Positions 1-8,510 of a DNA stretch of 64,000 bases are shown here, one piece after another (the first letter of the stretch is position 1; each line of letters begins with the position of its first letter). The notes beneath the pieces were generated by a model, which worked only from the letters and a program-made list of their open reading frames with translations, was not told where the DNA came from and did no database searches. The position numbers and the translations under genes were made by a program. Origin of the DNA: Rufibacter radiotolerans. GTDB lineage: Bacteria > Bacteroidota > Bacteroidia > Cytophagales > Hymenobacteraceae. The stretch covers positions 1,572,408 through 1,636,407 of the forward strand of contig NZ_CP010777.1 of NCBI RefSeq assembly GCF_001078055.1, read 5' to 3'.

Positions 1-344
1 AGCACAAACACGTCTATCTTCTGGCGCAGCAACCAATCAATACGATTCTTTCCACCCGCCGAGGTCTCGCCGCTCAGGCCGGCGTTGATGGCTTTGTAAG
101 GCAGGTTAAGGCTATCTATTTTCTTTTGAATGAGCGAAGGGAAAGATTCAGACGCATCCAGACCATAACCAGCCGTGAGGCTATTGCCAAAAAAGAGGAT
201 TGTTTTCATAGTAGGGGCAGCGTTTGCGGTTGTTTCTTCTGAAGGGCCAGCCTGTTCCTTGCCCTTTGATTCCTCCTTGCCTGAGCAACCAGCCAAAAGC
301 CAGCCAAGAAGCAGCAAGAAGTACAATAGGTTTGTTTTATACAT
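1..344 (-). CDS. GDSL/SGNH-family esterase lipoprotein, TesA-like (partial)
   Basis: Only the N-terminal 114 residues are in the window; the gene continues past the left edge. The start at 344 gives a hydrophobic signal sequence with a lipobox (LLAGC, Cys at residue 20), so the product is probably a lipoprotein. A low-complexity Ser/Glu/Lys linker follows, then the SGNH block I motif FFGNSLTAGYGLD with the nucleophilic Ser, typical of the TesA / arylesterase family of thioesterases and lysophospholipases. It is divergent from the ybbA/ybbP-like pair at 492, the same arrangement as E. coli tesA-ybbAP. The family call is firm; the exact substrate is unknown. Confidence 0.85.
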   Translation of the reverse strand, partial: MYKTNLLYFLLLLGWLLAGCSGKEESKGKEQAGPSEETTANAAPTMKTILFFGNSLTAGYGLDASESFPSLIQKKIDSLNLPYKAINAGLSGETSAGGKNRIDWLLRQKIDVFV

Positions 345-491
345 GGTAATTAGGTTTCCTGTTGGTACAAAGAACGTACATATAACTCATTTTGAGCGTT
401 AGAGGTTTAAACAATGTATTTAGCGGTTGGTTATGTAACTTTCCGCGGGCGTTTACGCCATTTGCTCTTCTATTACCTTTAACCAACGCTT

Positions 492-1181
492 GTGACACCT
501 ATTCTTCATATACAGGACCTCACCAAAACCTACCAAAGCACCGGCCAGACCCTCACGGTGCTGGACCATATCAATTTCTCTATTACGGAAGGCTCCACCG
601 TAGCCATTGTGGGGCCGTCTGGGAGCGGAAAAACCACGTTGCTGGGCTTATGCGCGGGCTTAGACAGTTCCACTTCCGGCTTGGTAGAACTGAACGGAAT
701 CAGGTTAGACACGCTCAATGAAGATGCTCGGGCGCAGGTTAGAAACCAATATGTGGGCTTTATCTTCCAGAATTTCCAGTTGCTGCCCACGCTCACGGCC
801 CTGGAGAACGTGATGGTGCCGCTGGAACTGAGAGGGGAGAAACACATCAAGCCCCGCGCCCTGGAACTGCTGGACAAAGTAGGGTTGTCTGACCGGTCTC
901 ACCACTACCCGGCGCAGTTGTCGGGCGGCGAACAGCAGCGCGTGTCTTTGGCCCGGGCCTTCTCCAACCGACCAAAAATCCTCTTCGCCGATGAACCCAC
1001 GGGCAACCTGGACACCGAGACCAGCGAGAAGGTAGTCAAACTCATCTTCGACCTGAACCGCGAGGCCGGCACTACCCTGGTGCTGGTTACCCATGATGTA
1101 GATCTGGCCGCCAAAACCCAACGCATTCTCAAGGTAAAAGGGGGTAAGCTAATTTCTGATGAACCCACGGGCGTGGCTTGA
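492..1181 (+). CDS. ABC transporter ATP-binding protein, YbbA/LolD-like
   Basis: A 229-residue ATPase of the MacB/LolD/YbbA branch. Walker A GPSGSGKT lies at residues 41-48, the Q-loop at IFQNFQ (91-96), the signature LSGGEQQ at 143-149, Walker B ILFADEP at 163-169 and the switch His in VLVTHD. The start is a GTG; no earlier in-frame ATG is present. It energises the permease encoded downstream at 1285, and together with the divergent TesA-like gene the context matches E. coli YbbA rather than the LolCDE lipoprotein exporter. That paralogue choice is inference from synteny. Confidence 0.92.
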   Translation: MTPILHIQDLTKTYQSTGQTLTVLDHINFSITEGSTVAIVGPSGSGKTTLLGLCAGLDSSTSGLVELNGIRLDTLNEDARAQVRNQYVGFIFQNFQLLPTLTALENVMVPLELRGEKHIKPRALELLDKVGLSDRSHHYPAQLSGGEQQRVSLARAFSNRPKILFADEPTGNLDTETSEKVVKLIFDLNREAGTTLVLVTHDVDLAAKTQRILKVKGGKLISDEPTGVA

Positions 1182-1202
1182 GAGGTAAAGGATCATCACT
1201 CC

Positions 1203-1238
1203 TTTTGAGCCTTTTTTCCTAAAAACAGGCTCAAAACG
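1203..1238. repeat. dispersed palindromic repeat, copy between the two ABC genes
   Basis: Imperfect inverted repeat: TTTTGAGCC, then a T-rich centre, then GGCTCAAAA. It matches the repeat family seen throughout the window. It lies inside a two-gene operon, so it could reduce read-through into the permease gene. Confidence 0.8.
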
Positions 1239-1284
1239 GAAATGGCAGTTCTTCCAGTAATAACAGCACCTTAGCATATAAAAA

Positions 1285-3822
1285 ATGAATAAACTGAACC
1301 TGCCCTGGTTAATGAAAATGGCGTGGCGCGATAGCCGACAGAATAGGTCCCGATTGCTCTTGTTCGTGTCTTCCATTATTCTGGGCATAGCAGCATTGGT
1401 GGCTATTTTCTCCTTCGGGTATAACCTGCGGGCAGACATAGACGGCCAGGCCAAGGAATTAATTGGCGCAGATCTGGTCATCAGCAGCAACCGTCCGGTC
1501 GACCCCAAAATGTTGCCCTTACTGGATTCCCTGGGCACGCGCCGGTCGCAGGAGCGGAGTTTCGCTTCCATGATCTTGTTTCCCAGAAGCCTGGGCACCC
1601 GGCTGGTGCAGGTGCGGGCCCTGCAGGGCGAATTTCCGTATTACGGAAGCTTGGAAACTACGTCCGTAGCGTCAGCGCAAAGTTTCAGGGAAGGGCGGCA
1701 GGCCTTGGTAGATAAAACCCTTATGCTGCAGTTTAATGCCCGCGTGGGAGATTCCATTAAGGTAGGCGAGCTTACCTTTCAGATTGCCGGCATTCTGAAT
1801 AAGGCCCCCGGTCAGACCGGTATCTCTGCCACGGTGGCCCCGGCGGTGTATATTCCCCTGCAATACCTCTCCCAAACCGGATTGGAGCAGAAAGGCAGCC
1901 GTATCAACTATCTGTTTTACTACAAATATGACAACCAGGTCAACGTAAAAAAGCTGGTAGAGAAGTTGGAGCCTAGGCTGGAGAAGGAATCTTTGAACAC
2001 CGAGACCATTGAAACGCAGCGCGAAGAAATGGGCCGTTCCTTCAAGGACCTTACAGGTTTCCTAGCCTTGGTAGGCTTTATTGCCCTGCTGTTGGGTAGC
2101 ATTGGTGTGGCCAGCGCCATTCACGTATACATGCGCGAAAAGCTCAGTTCCATTGCCATTCTGCGGTGCCTGGGGGTGAGCGGGAGCCAAGCCTTTCTCA
2201 TTTACGTGATCCAGATTCTGGGAATCGGGTTGATAGGATCGGTGATCGGGGCCATTCTGGGTACTGCGGTGCAGCAACTGTTGCCCAAGGTATTGCAGGA
2301 CCTGCTGCCCATTGAGATTACGGCGGGCATTTCCTGGTTGGCCATTTTGCAGGGGGTTGGGCTTGGCTTGGGTATTTCCTTGCTGTTCTCTTTGCTGCCT
2401 TTGGTGAGCATCAGAAACGTATCGCCCCTGAATACCCTGCGCCTGTCATTGGAGCATACCAGCCTGTTTAAAGACCCGTTGAAATGGGTTGTGTACGGGC
2501 TCATCTTACTATTCATCTTCGGGTTTACCTATCTGCAGACCGAGAAATGGAAAGAAGCCCTTTACTTTACCGGCGGGGTTCTAATTGGTTTCCTGGTCTT
2601 GGTAGGGATTGCCGCCGGCCTTATGTGGACCGTCAGAAGGTTCTTCCCAGATTCCTGGAGTTATCTGTGGCGGCAGGGGTTGGCCAACCTGTTCCGGCCC
2701 AATAACCAGACGCTGATTCTTATTGTCTCCATCGGGCTGGGCACGGCCTTTATCTGTACCCTGTTTTTCGTGCAAAACATCCTCCTGGACCGTATTACTT
2801 TGGCCGCCCGCGAAAACCAACCCAACATGGTCCTGTTTGACATTCAGACTGGGCAACGCGAAGCTGTGGCCGCTTTAACCCGCCAACAGGGGCTGCCGGT
2901 CATTCAACAGGTTCCCATCGTGACCATGCGCATTGAGGAAGTGAACGGGCAAACCGCTGAGGACGTGAAAAAGGACAGTACCTCCGGCATCTCCATCAGG
3001 GCATTCCAACGGGAAATTAGGTCAACCTTCCGCGACACCCTCTCTGAAACCGAGAAAATAACCCAGGGCACCTGGTGGGGGAACGTGCGATCGCCGGATG
3101 ACACCGTGTATGTTTCCATTGAAGAAAGCTACGCCGAACGCAGTAAACTTAATATAGGGGATAAGATCTTGTTCAACGTGCAGGGCGCCCTGATTCCCAC
3201 GGTGGTGGGCAGTTTCAGGAAAGTAGACTGGAACCGCATCCAGACCAATTTCAGGGTGGTTTTTCCGGCAGGTGTGCTGGAAAGTGCCCCGCAGTTCCAT
3301 GTGCTCATGACCAAGGTTCCTTCCGCGGCGGCCTCGGCCAGGTTCCAGCAGGCTGTGGTGCAGAAATTCCCTACGCTTTCCATTGTGGACCTGGAGTTGA
3401 TCCTGAGCGTGATGGATGAGCTGTTGAGCAAGATCGGGTTTGTGATCAGGTTTATGGCCGGCTTCAGCATTATTACAGGATTGGTGGTCCTCATCTCCTC
3501 GGTGCTCATTAGTAAGTACCAGCGCATGCAGGAAAGCGTGCTGCTGCGTACCCTGGGGGCCAGCCGCAAACAGATTTATGCCATCACGGCCCTGGAGTAC
3601 TTCTTCCTGGGCGCATTGGCGGCCGGAACGGGCATTGTGCTTTCCTTAGCCGGAAGTTGGGCCCTGGCCAAATACAGCTTTGAGACCTCGTTTTCACCCA
3701 ATCTTTTGCCGGTGCTGGTGTTGTTCCTGGTTATTTCCCTGCTCACCGTAGCCATTGGCCTGTTCAACAGCCGCGGCGTGGTAAACCGGTCACCATTGGA
3801 AGTATTGCGGTCTGAGGCCTAA
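1285..3822 (+). CDS. ABC transporter permease, FtsX-like, YbbP type
   Basis: 845 residues with a duplicated MacB-PCD/FtsX architecture: a TM helix near residue 25, a periplasmic domain, three TM helices (about 255-385), two to three central helices (about 398-500), a second periplasmic domain, then a second FtsX set ending in RSPLEVLRSEA. About ten TM segments in total fits YbbP and distinguishes it from the four-TM LolC/E and MacB. It pairs with the ATPase at 492. The family is thought to extract hydrophobic molecules from the inner membrane, in some cases with TesA; the cargo here is unknown. The 103-bp gap to the ATPase gene holds a palindromic repeat. Confidence 0.88.
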   Translation: MNKLNLPWLMKMAWRDSRQNRSRLLLFVSSIILGIAALVAIFSFGYNLRADIDGQAKELIGADLVISSNRPVDPKMLPLLDSLGTRRSQERSFASMILFPRSLGTRLVQVRALQGEFPYYGSLETTSVASAQSFREGRQALVDKTLMLQFNARVGDSIKVGELTFQIAGILNKAPGQTGISATVAPAVYIPLQYLSQTGLEQKGSRINYLFYYKYDNQVNVKKLVEKLEPRLEKESLNTETIETQREEMGRSFKDLTGFLALVGFIALLLGSIGVASAIHVYMREKLSSIAILRCLGVSGSQAFLIYVIQILGIGLIGSVIGAILGTAVQQLLPKVLQDLLPIEITAGISWLAILQGVGLGLGISLLFSLLPLVSIRNVSPLNTLRLSLEHTSLFKDPLKWVVYGLILLFIFGFTYLQTEKWKEALYFTGGVLIGFLVLVGIAAGLMWTVRRFFPDSWSYLWRQGLANLFRPNNQTLILIVSIGLGTAFICTLFFVQNILLDRITLAARENQPNMVLFDIQTGQREAVAALTRQQGLPVIQQVPIVTMRIEEVNGQTAEDVKKDSTSGISIRAFQREIRSTFRDTLSETEKITQGTWWGNVRSPDDTVYVSIEESYAERSKLNIGDKILFNVQGALIPTVVGSFRKVDWNRIQTNFRVVFPAGVLESAPQFHVLMTKVPSAAASARFQQAVVQKFPTLSIVDLELILSVMDELLSKIGFVIRFMAGFSIITGLVVLISSVLISKYQRMQESVLLRTLGASRKQIYAITALEYFFLGALAAGTGIVLSLAGSWALAKYSFETSFSPNLLPVLVLFLVISLLTVAIGLFNSRGVVNRSPLEVLRSEA

Positions 3823-3848
3823 TCAATCTTTTCCTTAGATTAACCGTT

Positions 3849-3892
3849 AAAAGCCTTTTGGGTGGATGTAACATTCTACCCAAAAGGCTTTT
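3849..3892. terminator. bidirectional terminator hairpin
   Basis: A 15-bp perfect stem (AAAAGCCTTTTGGGT and its complement) with a 14-base loop lies exactly between two convergent genes. A-rich and T-rich flanks allow it to work in both directions. Confidence 0.8.
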
Positions 3893-5383
3893 CTACTTTA
3901 AAAGGTATAAGCCTTGGTCTCCGTAGAACGTGGGGCAGGAGCTTAGTCTTTCAAATTGGTAGTTCCGGAAAAAACCGTCTGCCGTTCCCTTCCTTAAAAG
4001 CCAGGCCCGGGAAATTACGGCAGGCGCCTGGGAGTAATCTGTCACGACTGGCCTTTTGTCCATGCGCGCCTGCGCAATAGCCGCCTGTAGAACATGGGGA
4101 GAGGCCTCTGTTTCAAACGCTCTGGGGTGGTACTGGCCAGTCTGGTAAAAAAGGTAGGCGTCAAAAGCATTCTTGTCCTGCAGCAAAAGCGTGGCTTGGG
4201 GCTGCCGAGAAGCAAAATCCTGCACGCAGGCGTGGTTGGAGTAGGTAAAATAGAAATTGGGTAGTACCGCGTAACTCATGTTCCAAAGGAAAAGCGCCAT
4301 GCCCGGCAAGAAAAGTACCTGCGGCTGAGGAAACCTGAAACATCCGGCCATTAGCGCCACCAGAAAAGGCACCATCACCATAAACTCGGCATTGCCCACG
4401 GCAAACCAGGCAAAGAGCACCTGCAAGAACAGGATCAGGCTCAAGGTTTTCAAGACCCTTGGGTGAACAAGCCTACCGTTCCTCCAAATGACCCCTAGCT
4501 TTCTGCCAAAAAAGAAAAGCAGTACTAATGACCCTAGTGCAGGTAATATGTAAAGTAGATTTTTTTCCAGCAGAAACAATTGCCGGCCATGTACCTCAAG
4601 GAAAGTTCTCATAAAGGAGATGCCAGTGAGCAGGAAGTTCTTGAAGGTAATGGTTGTTTCTACCTCACCTTTAAAGAAATCTAAAAAGACAAACCGGTGG
4701 GCCTGGGAGAAAGGGATGTGGAGGAGGGAGAGCGCTATTCCGTAACCCAAAGGTACCACCAGGGCCGGTAAAAGATACCAGCCCACCTTCGCCCAGGGGC
4801 GGGGTTTGGTCACGATGAAATACAACAGCAAACCTAGCCACCAGAAGATATGGATCTGATGGAACAGGCATGCGAAGGCGGCCCAGAAACTGCTCCATAA
4901 AATATCTTTGCTCTTTCCTTGCAGGTGGTAGCGCACCCAATAGTAAGTGCCGGCCAGGGAAAAGAAGATGGGGAGAATATAGGTTTCGTTTTCGGTGGCG
5001 TAGCGCATTGGGCCCAGGCTGGCCCCAGCCAGTAACAGCAAAGCGGCCTGGGCAGCTAGCGGTTGCTGCAGAAGCGCCAGAATCCGCCATAAAACCCAGA
5101 GGCTAGCCCCGGCAAATAAGGCGTTCAGGAGCTTAAGCAATTCCAGGGGTTGTATAGAGAGCCCTGTCTTTTGCCCCAAGGTAAAAATGCCTAAGCCGGT
5201 AATGTTATACAGCAGGTGGTGAGGCTGCCAAAGATCTACGCGCCACCGCACGCAGGCGGCATAGTCATAGGCGTCTGAGGTAGAATTATGGGTTGGGAAC
5301 AGACCGTAAACAAGCAGCAAGCCCAACAAAACGCCCAGCGGAAGCCAACGGTTTTGCAGGATGAAATCTGGACGGAAGGGCAT
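3893..5383 (-). CDS. polytopic membrane protein, possible GT-C-type glycosyltransferase
   Basis: 496 residues with about ten hydrophobic helices, starting at residues 13-30 (LPLGVLLGLLLVYGLF), and a soluble C-terminal stretch from about residue 400. The loop after the first helix carries TSDAYDYA, an acidic pair in the place where GT-C glycosyltransferases keep a catalytic Asp. This resembles the DUF2723/ArnT-like superfamily, but I cannot assign a family with certainty. It is a single gene, convergent with the YbbP-like permease. No close functional neighbour helps the assignment. Confidence 0.6.
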   Translation of the reverse strand: MPFRPDFILQNRWLPLGVLLGLLLVYGLFPTHNSTSDAYDYAACVRWRVDLWQPHHLLYNITGLGIFTLGQKTGLSIQPLELLKLLNALFAGASLWVLWRILALLQQPLAAQAALLLLAGASLGPMRYATENETYILPIFFSLAGTYYWVRYHLQGKSKDILWSSFWAAFACLFHQIHIFWWLGLLLYFIVTKPRPWAKVGWYLLPALVVPLGYGIALSLLHIPFSQAHRFVFLDFFKGEVETTITFKNFLLTGISFMRTFLEVHGRQLFLLEKNLLYILPALGSLVLLFFFGRKLGVIWRNGRLVHPRVLKTLSLILFLQVLFAWFAVGNAEFMVMVPFLVALMAGCFRFPQPQVLFLPGMALFLWNMSYAVLPNFYFTYSNHACVQDFASRQPQATLLLQDKNAFDAYLFYQTGQYHPRAFETEASPHVLQAAIAQARMDKRPVVTDYSQAPAVISRAWLLRKGTADGFFRNYQFERLSSCPTFYGDQGLYLLK

Positions 5384-5501
5384 GGGATGAAAATTGAGAA
5401 AAGCTCCTGCAGTACTACTTTACCGCTTAAAGGTATTTCTTTCCGACGGTTTTTCCGGCATGTTGCATTTTAGCCTCGCGCGGACTTTTAAGGTAGCTTT
5501 C

Positions 5502-5538
5502 CGTTTTGGGCCTGTTTTTGGCAAAACGGCTCTAAAAC
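5502..5538. repeat. dispersed palindromic repeat in a divergent intergenic region
   Basis: Left half CGTTTTGGGCCTGTTTTT, centre GGC, right half with two or three changes. It lies between divergently transcribed genes, so this copy is not simply a terminator. Confidence 0.85.
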
Positions 5539-5626
5539 AGCAAAAGCCTACCAAGAAGAGGAATGGTTTGGTTTTTGCGGCTTGTGGCAAATTGCTTAGT
5601 TTTAAGTAATCTTAACACCTGTACCT

Positions 5627-7795
5627 ATGAGAAAAGCACCAATCGCCGCCTCGGCGTTTTTATTGGCTTCCTTGCTGGCTGGTGGCTGCGCTAAAAAAGC
5701 GACGACGGCCCCCGCAGAAGCAACGGCAGCTTCGGCCACCACCGCGGGCGCCAAAGAATCCGTGGTCAACAGCCCCACTTTTGTAACGGCAGAGCAGGTT
5801 TCGCCGCCTCAGGTGCTGGATGACGACAAAGGCTTTAACTACGTCACCGAGCAGTTCGCCGATATCAGGGTTCTTCGCTACCGCGTGCCGGGCTTTGAGA
5901 ACCTTTCCGCCCAGCAGAAAGAACTGCTCTATTACCTGTATGAAGCCGCCCTCTCGGGCCGTGACATCATCTATGACCAGAACTTCAAGCATAACCTGCG
6001 CATAAGAAGAACACTGGACGCCATTGTGCAGAACAAGCGCGACCGCTCTACCTCCCCGGACTGGGAAAAGTTCATGGAGTACACCAAGCGCGTGTGGTTC
6101 TCCAACGGTATCCACCACCACTACTCGGCCAACAAGATCATGCCCGATTTCAGCAAGGAGTTCCTGGCTGCCTCCATCACCAAAATACCTTCGTCCCAAT
6201 TGCCTTTAAAAGCCGGGGAAACCAGAGATGCGTTTATCAAATGGATCACGCCTATCCTTTTTGACCCTACCATTGCCCCCAAGCAAACCAATAAAGCCGC
6301 CGGCGAAGACCTGATCAAAACCTCTGCCGTGAACTTCTATGAAGGCGTGACCCAAAAAGAGGTTGAGGCATTTTACGCCAAGAAAACAGACGCTGACAAA
6401 ACCCGGCCGGTGTCCCATGGTTTGAACTCCAAGGTGGTAAAAGAGAACGGGCAGCTGGTGGAGAAAGTCTGGAAGGCAGACGGCATGTACGGACCCGCCA
6501 TCCAGCGCATTGTTTTCTGGCTGGAGAAAGCCGTGACCGTAGCCGAGAACGAAAAGCAGAAGCTGGCCCTCCAGAAACTGGTGCAGTTCTACCGCACCGG
6601 CGACCTGAAGGTGTTTGACGAATACAACATTGCCTGGGTGAAAGACGTGGACTCCAAGATTGACGTGGTGAACGGGTTCATTGAGGTATATGATGATCCC
6701 ATCGGGATCAAGGCGTCGTATGAGTCGGTGGTGTCGTTTAGGGATGATGAGGCCACCAAGCGCATAAAGGCCATTGGCGACCAAGCCCAGTGGTTTGAGG
6801 ACAACTCGCCGCTGCTGGCTACCCACAAGAAAAAGAACGTGGTAGGCATTACGGCTAAGGTGATTACCACGGTAGTGGAAGGTGGCGATGCCGCTCCGGC
6901 CACGCCAATTGGTATTAACCTGCCCAACGCCAACTGGATCAGAAAAGAGCATGGCTCCAAATCGGTGAACCTTGGCAATATTGTGCACGCCTACAATGAG
7001 TCGGCCAACACCGGCGGAAGCACCCTCACCGAGTTTGCCTTCAGCCCCGAGGAAATTGAGCGTTCCAAGAAATATAGCTCCCTGGCCAGCGACCTGCACA
7101 CCGATATGCACGAGGTAATTGGCCACGCCTCTGGCCAGATCAACCCGGGCGTGGGCACACCAAAGCAGACGCTCAAGAACTACGCCAGCACCATAGAGGA
7201 AGGCCGCGCCGATCTGGTGGCCCTGTATTACGTGATGGACCCCAAGCTGGTAGAGATAGGCGTGATGCCGAACCTGGAGGTAGGAAAAGCCGAGTACGAT
7301 GGCTACATACGGGGAGGGCTTATAACCCAGCTGTCGCGCATTGCGCCGGGCGAGGTGATTGAGGAAGACCACATGCGTAACCGCCAGATGATTGCCGCCT
7401 GGGCCTTTGAGAAAGGCAAGAAAGACAACGTGATTGAGAAGGTGACCAAAAACGGCAAGACCTACTTTAAGATCAATGATTACCAGAAGCTGCGCGCCTT
7501 GTTTGGGCAGTTGCTGCGCGAGACCCAGCGCATTACCTCTGAAGGCGACTTGGCTGCCGCCAAGAACCTGGTAGAGACCTACGGCGTGAAAGTAGACAAA
7601 GCCCTGCACCAGGAAGTGCTTCAGCGCTACGCTACCCTGAAAATTGCCCCCTACAGCGGCTTTATTCAGCCTAAGCTGAGCCCGGTGGTAAAGGACGGGA
7701 AGATTGTAGACGTGCTGCTGGTGTACCCAGATAACTTCACGCAGCAGATGCTGGAGTATGGCACCGTATACAACCTGCTGCCGCATTACAACTAA
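5627..7795 (+). CDS. dipeptidyl peptidase III family (M49) zinc lipoprotein
   Basis: 722 residues. The N-terminus has a lipoprotein signal (lipobox LAGGC, Cys at residue 21) and an Ala/Thr-rich linker. The zinc motif HEVIGH is at residues 495-500 and EEGRAD is at 524-529, the second Glu being the expected third ligand; this spacing matches M49 dipeptidyl peptidase III. The shorter HExxGH form, lacking the extra residue of animal HELLGH, is known from Bacteroides DPP III. Proteins of this family in Bacteroidota are often mislabelled dihydrofolate reductase; nothing here supports that name. Monocistronic. Likely removes dipeptides from oligopeptides at the cell envelope. Confidence 0.88.
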   Translation: MRKAPIAASAFLLASLLAGGCAKKATTAPAEATAASATTAGAKESVVNSPTFVTAEQVSPPQVLDDDKGFNYVTEQFADIRVLRYRVPGFENLSAQQKELLYYLYEAALSGRDIIYDQNFKHNLRIRRTLDAIVQNKRDRSTSPDWEKFMEYTKRVWFSNGIHHHYSANKIMPDFSKEFLAASITKIPSSQLPLKAGETRDAFIKWITPILFDPTIAPKQTNKAAGEDLIKTSAVNFYEGVTQKEVEAFYAKKTDADKTRPVSHGLNSKVVKENGQLVEKVWKADGMYGPAIQRIVFWLEKAVTVAENEKQKLALQKLVQFYRTGDLKVFDEYNIAWVKDVDSKIDVVNGFIEVYDDPIGIKASYESVVSFRDDEATKRIKAIGDQAQWFEDNSPLLATHKKKNVVGITAKVITTVVEGGDAAPATPIGINLPNANWIRKEHGSKSVNLGNIVHAYNESANTGGSTLTEFAFSPEEIERSKKYSSLASDLHTDMHEVIGHASGQINPGVGTPKQTLKNYASTIEEGRADLVALYYVMDPKLVEIGVMPNLEVGKAEYDGYIRGGLITQLSRIAPGEVIEEDHMRNRQMIAAWAFEKGKKDNVIEKVTKNGKTYFKINDYQKLRALFGQLLRETQRITSEGDLAAAKNLVETYGVKVDKALHQEVLQRYATLKIAPYSGFIQPKLSPVVKDGKIVDVLLVYPDNFTQQMLEYGTVYNLLPHYN

Positions 7796-7799
7796 ATTG

Positions 7800-7836
7800 C
7801 GTTTTAGGCCTGTTTTTGAGAAAACGGCCCCAAAAC
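7800..7836. repeat. dispersed palindromic repeat fused to a terminator
   Basis: Complete copy (CGTTTTAGGCCTGTTTTT, then GAG, then AAAACGGCCCCAAAAC). Its right half also forms the left foot of the larger hairpin at 7825-7881. Confidence 0.88.
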
Positions 7837-7881
7837 AGAAAAGCCCGCCACATGCGCCGGGCTTTTCTGTTTTGGGGCCGT
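7825..7881. terminator. long bidirectional terminator hairpin
   Basis: A stem of about 24 bp (ACGGCCCCAAAACAGAAAAG... and its complement) with a short loop, between the M49 gene and the convergent DinB gene. The outer part of the stem is an inverted copy of the adjacent repeat's right half. Confidence 0.85.
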
Positions 7882-7905
7882 TCTGTTTAAATGAAAGCTT
7901 AGGCC

Positions 7906-8439
7906 TTACTTCAAGACATCTGCCTGCAAAATGCGGGCGGTCACCAGCAGTTGGCCCACGTGGCGTTGGGTATGTTCGGCGGCATGGAAGAGGAGCCCCA
8001 GCACCGTAGACGGAAGCTGTGCCCGGCCTACGCCCCTGAAATGGGTAAGTTTATCGGGATTAGTGGCTTTCAATTGGGCCAGGGCCTTGTCTACCTGTTC
8101 TTCAAAGGCTTTTACCAGGCCAATGACCGTATGCCCCGGGCCAGACCCTTCGGACTGCAGGTAGGCCAGGGCTTCTTTTGACAGGGTTTCGCCGCGGGCG
8201 TAGGTGAACAGGCGCTCCAGCACGCCTTCCAGGTGTTGGAGGTGAAAGCCTACCGAGGCCAGGTCGGCGGGCTGTTTCCAGAGCAGGTGCTCCGGGAAAT
8301 CCTGCAGGAGGATCTGTATCTCTTCGCGGGCCTGCAGCAGGGCATGGGCCACGGGTTGCAATAGGGCCGGTATGTCTGGCAAAGGGCCTCTAAGCCAGAC
8401 CTCTGGTTTCTTTTCTTTATCCATGGACGTTGGTTTCAA
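7906..8439 (-). CDS. DinB-like metal-dependent four-helix protein
   Basis: 177 residues of the DinB/YfiT superfamily. His residues lie in GFHLQHLEGV (about 70-78) and in HAAEHTQRHVGQL (about 155-167), the last two helices contributing the usual metal triad. Family members act as thiol-dependent S-transferases or are of unknown function. The ATG at 8439 is used; a second Met five codons on (MDKEKK) is an equally plausible start. The stop lies just outside the bidirectional terminator that it shares with the M49 gene. Confidence 0.8.
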   Translation of the reverse strand: MKPTSMDKEKKPEVWLRGPLPDIPALLQPVAHALLQAREEIQILLQDFPEHLLWKQPADLASVGFHLQHLEGVLERLFTYARGETLSKEALAYLQSEGSGPGHTVIGLVKAFEEQVDKALAQLKATNPDKLTHFRGVGRAQLPSTVLGLLFHAAEHTQRHVGQLLVTARILQADVLK

Positions 8440-8453
8440 ATTTGCCTAAACGT

Positions 8454-8485
8454 AAAAATGCCCGACCAAGTGGCCGGGCATTTTT
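8454..8485 (-). terminator. terminator of the OmpA-family gene
   Basis: Stem AAAAATGCCCG / CGGGCATTTTT directly downstream of the OmpA stop, giving a T-run on the minus strand. Confidence 0.8.
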
Positions 8486-8510
8486 AGTATTTCAATCCTT
8501 TCTTAATCCG

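Noticed and set aside
6206..7786. 526-aa open frame antisense to the M49 gene
   Set aside because: A shadow frame of a GC-rich coding region; no family motif, no ribosome site, and the plus-strand M49 protein is unmistakable.
5627..7795. Dihydrofolate reductase, a common database label for this family
   Set aside because: The zinc motifs and length are those of M49 dipeptidyl peptidase III; no DHFR fold motif is present.
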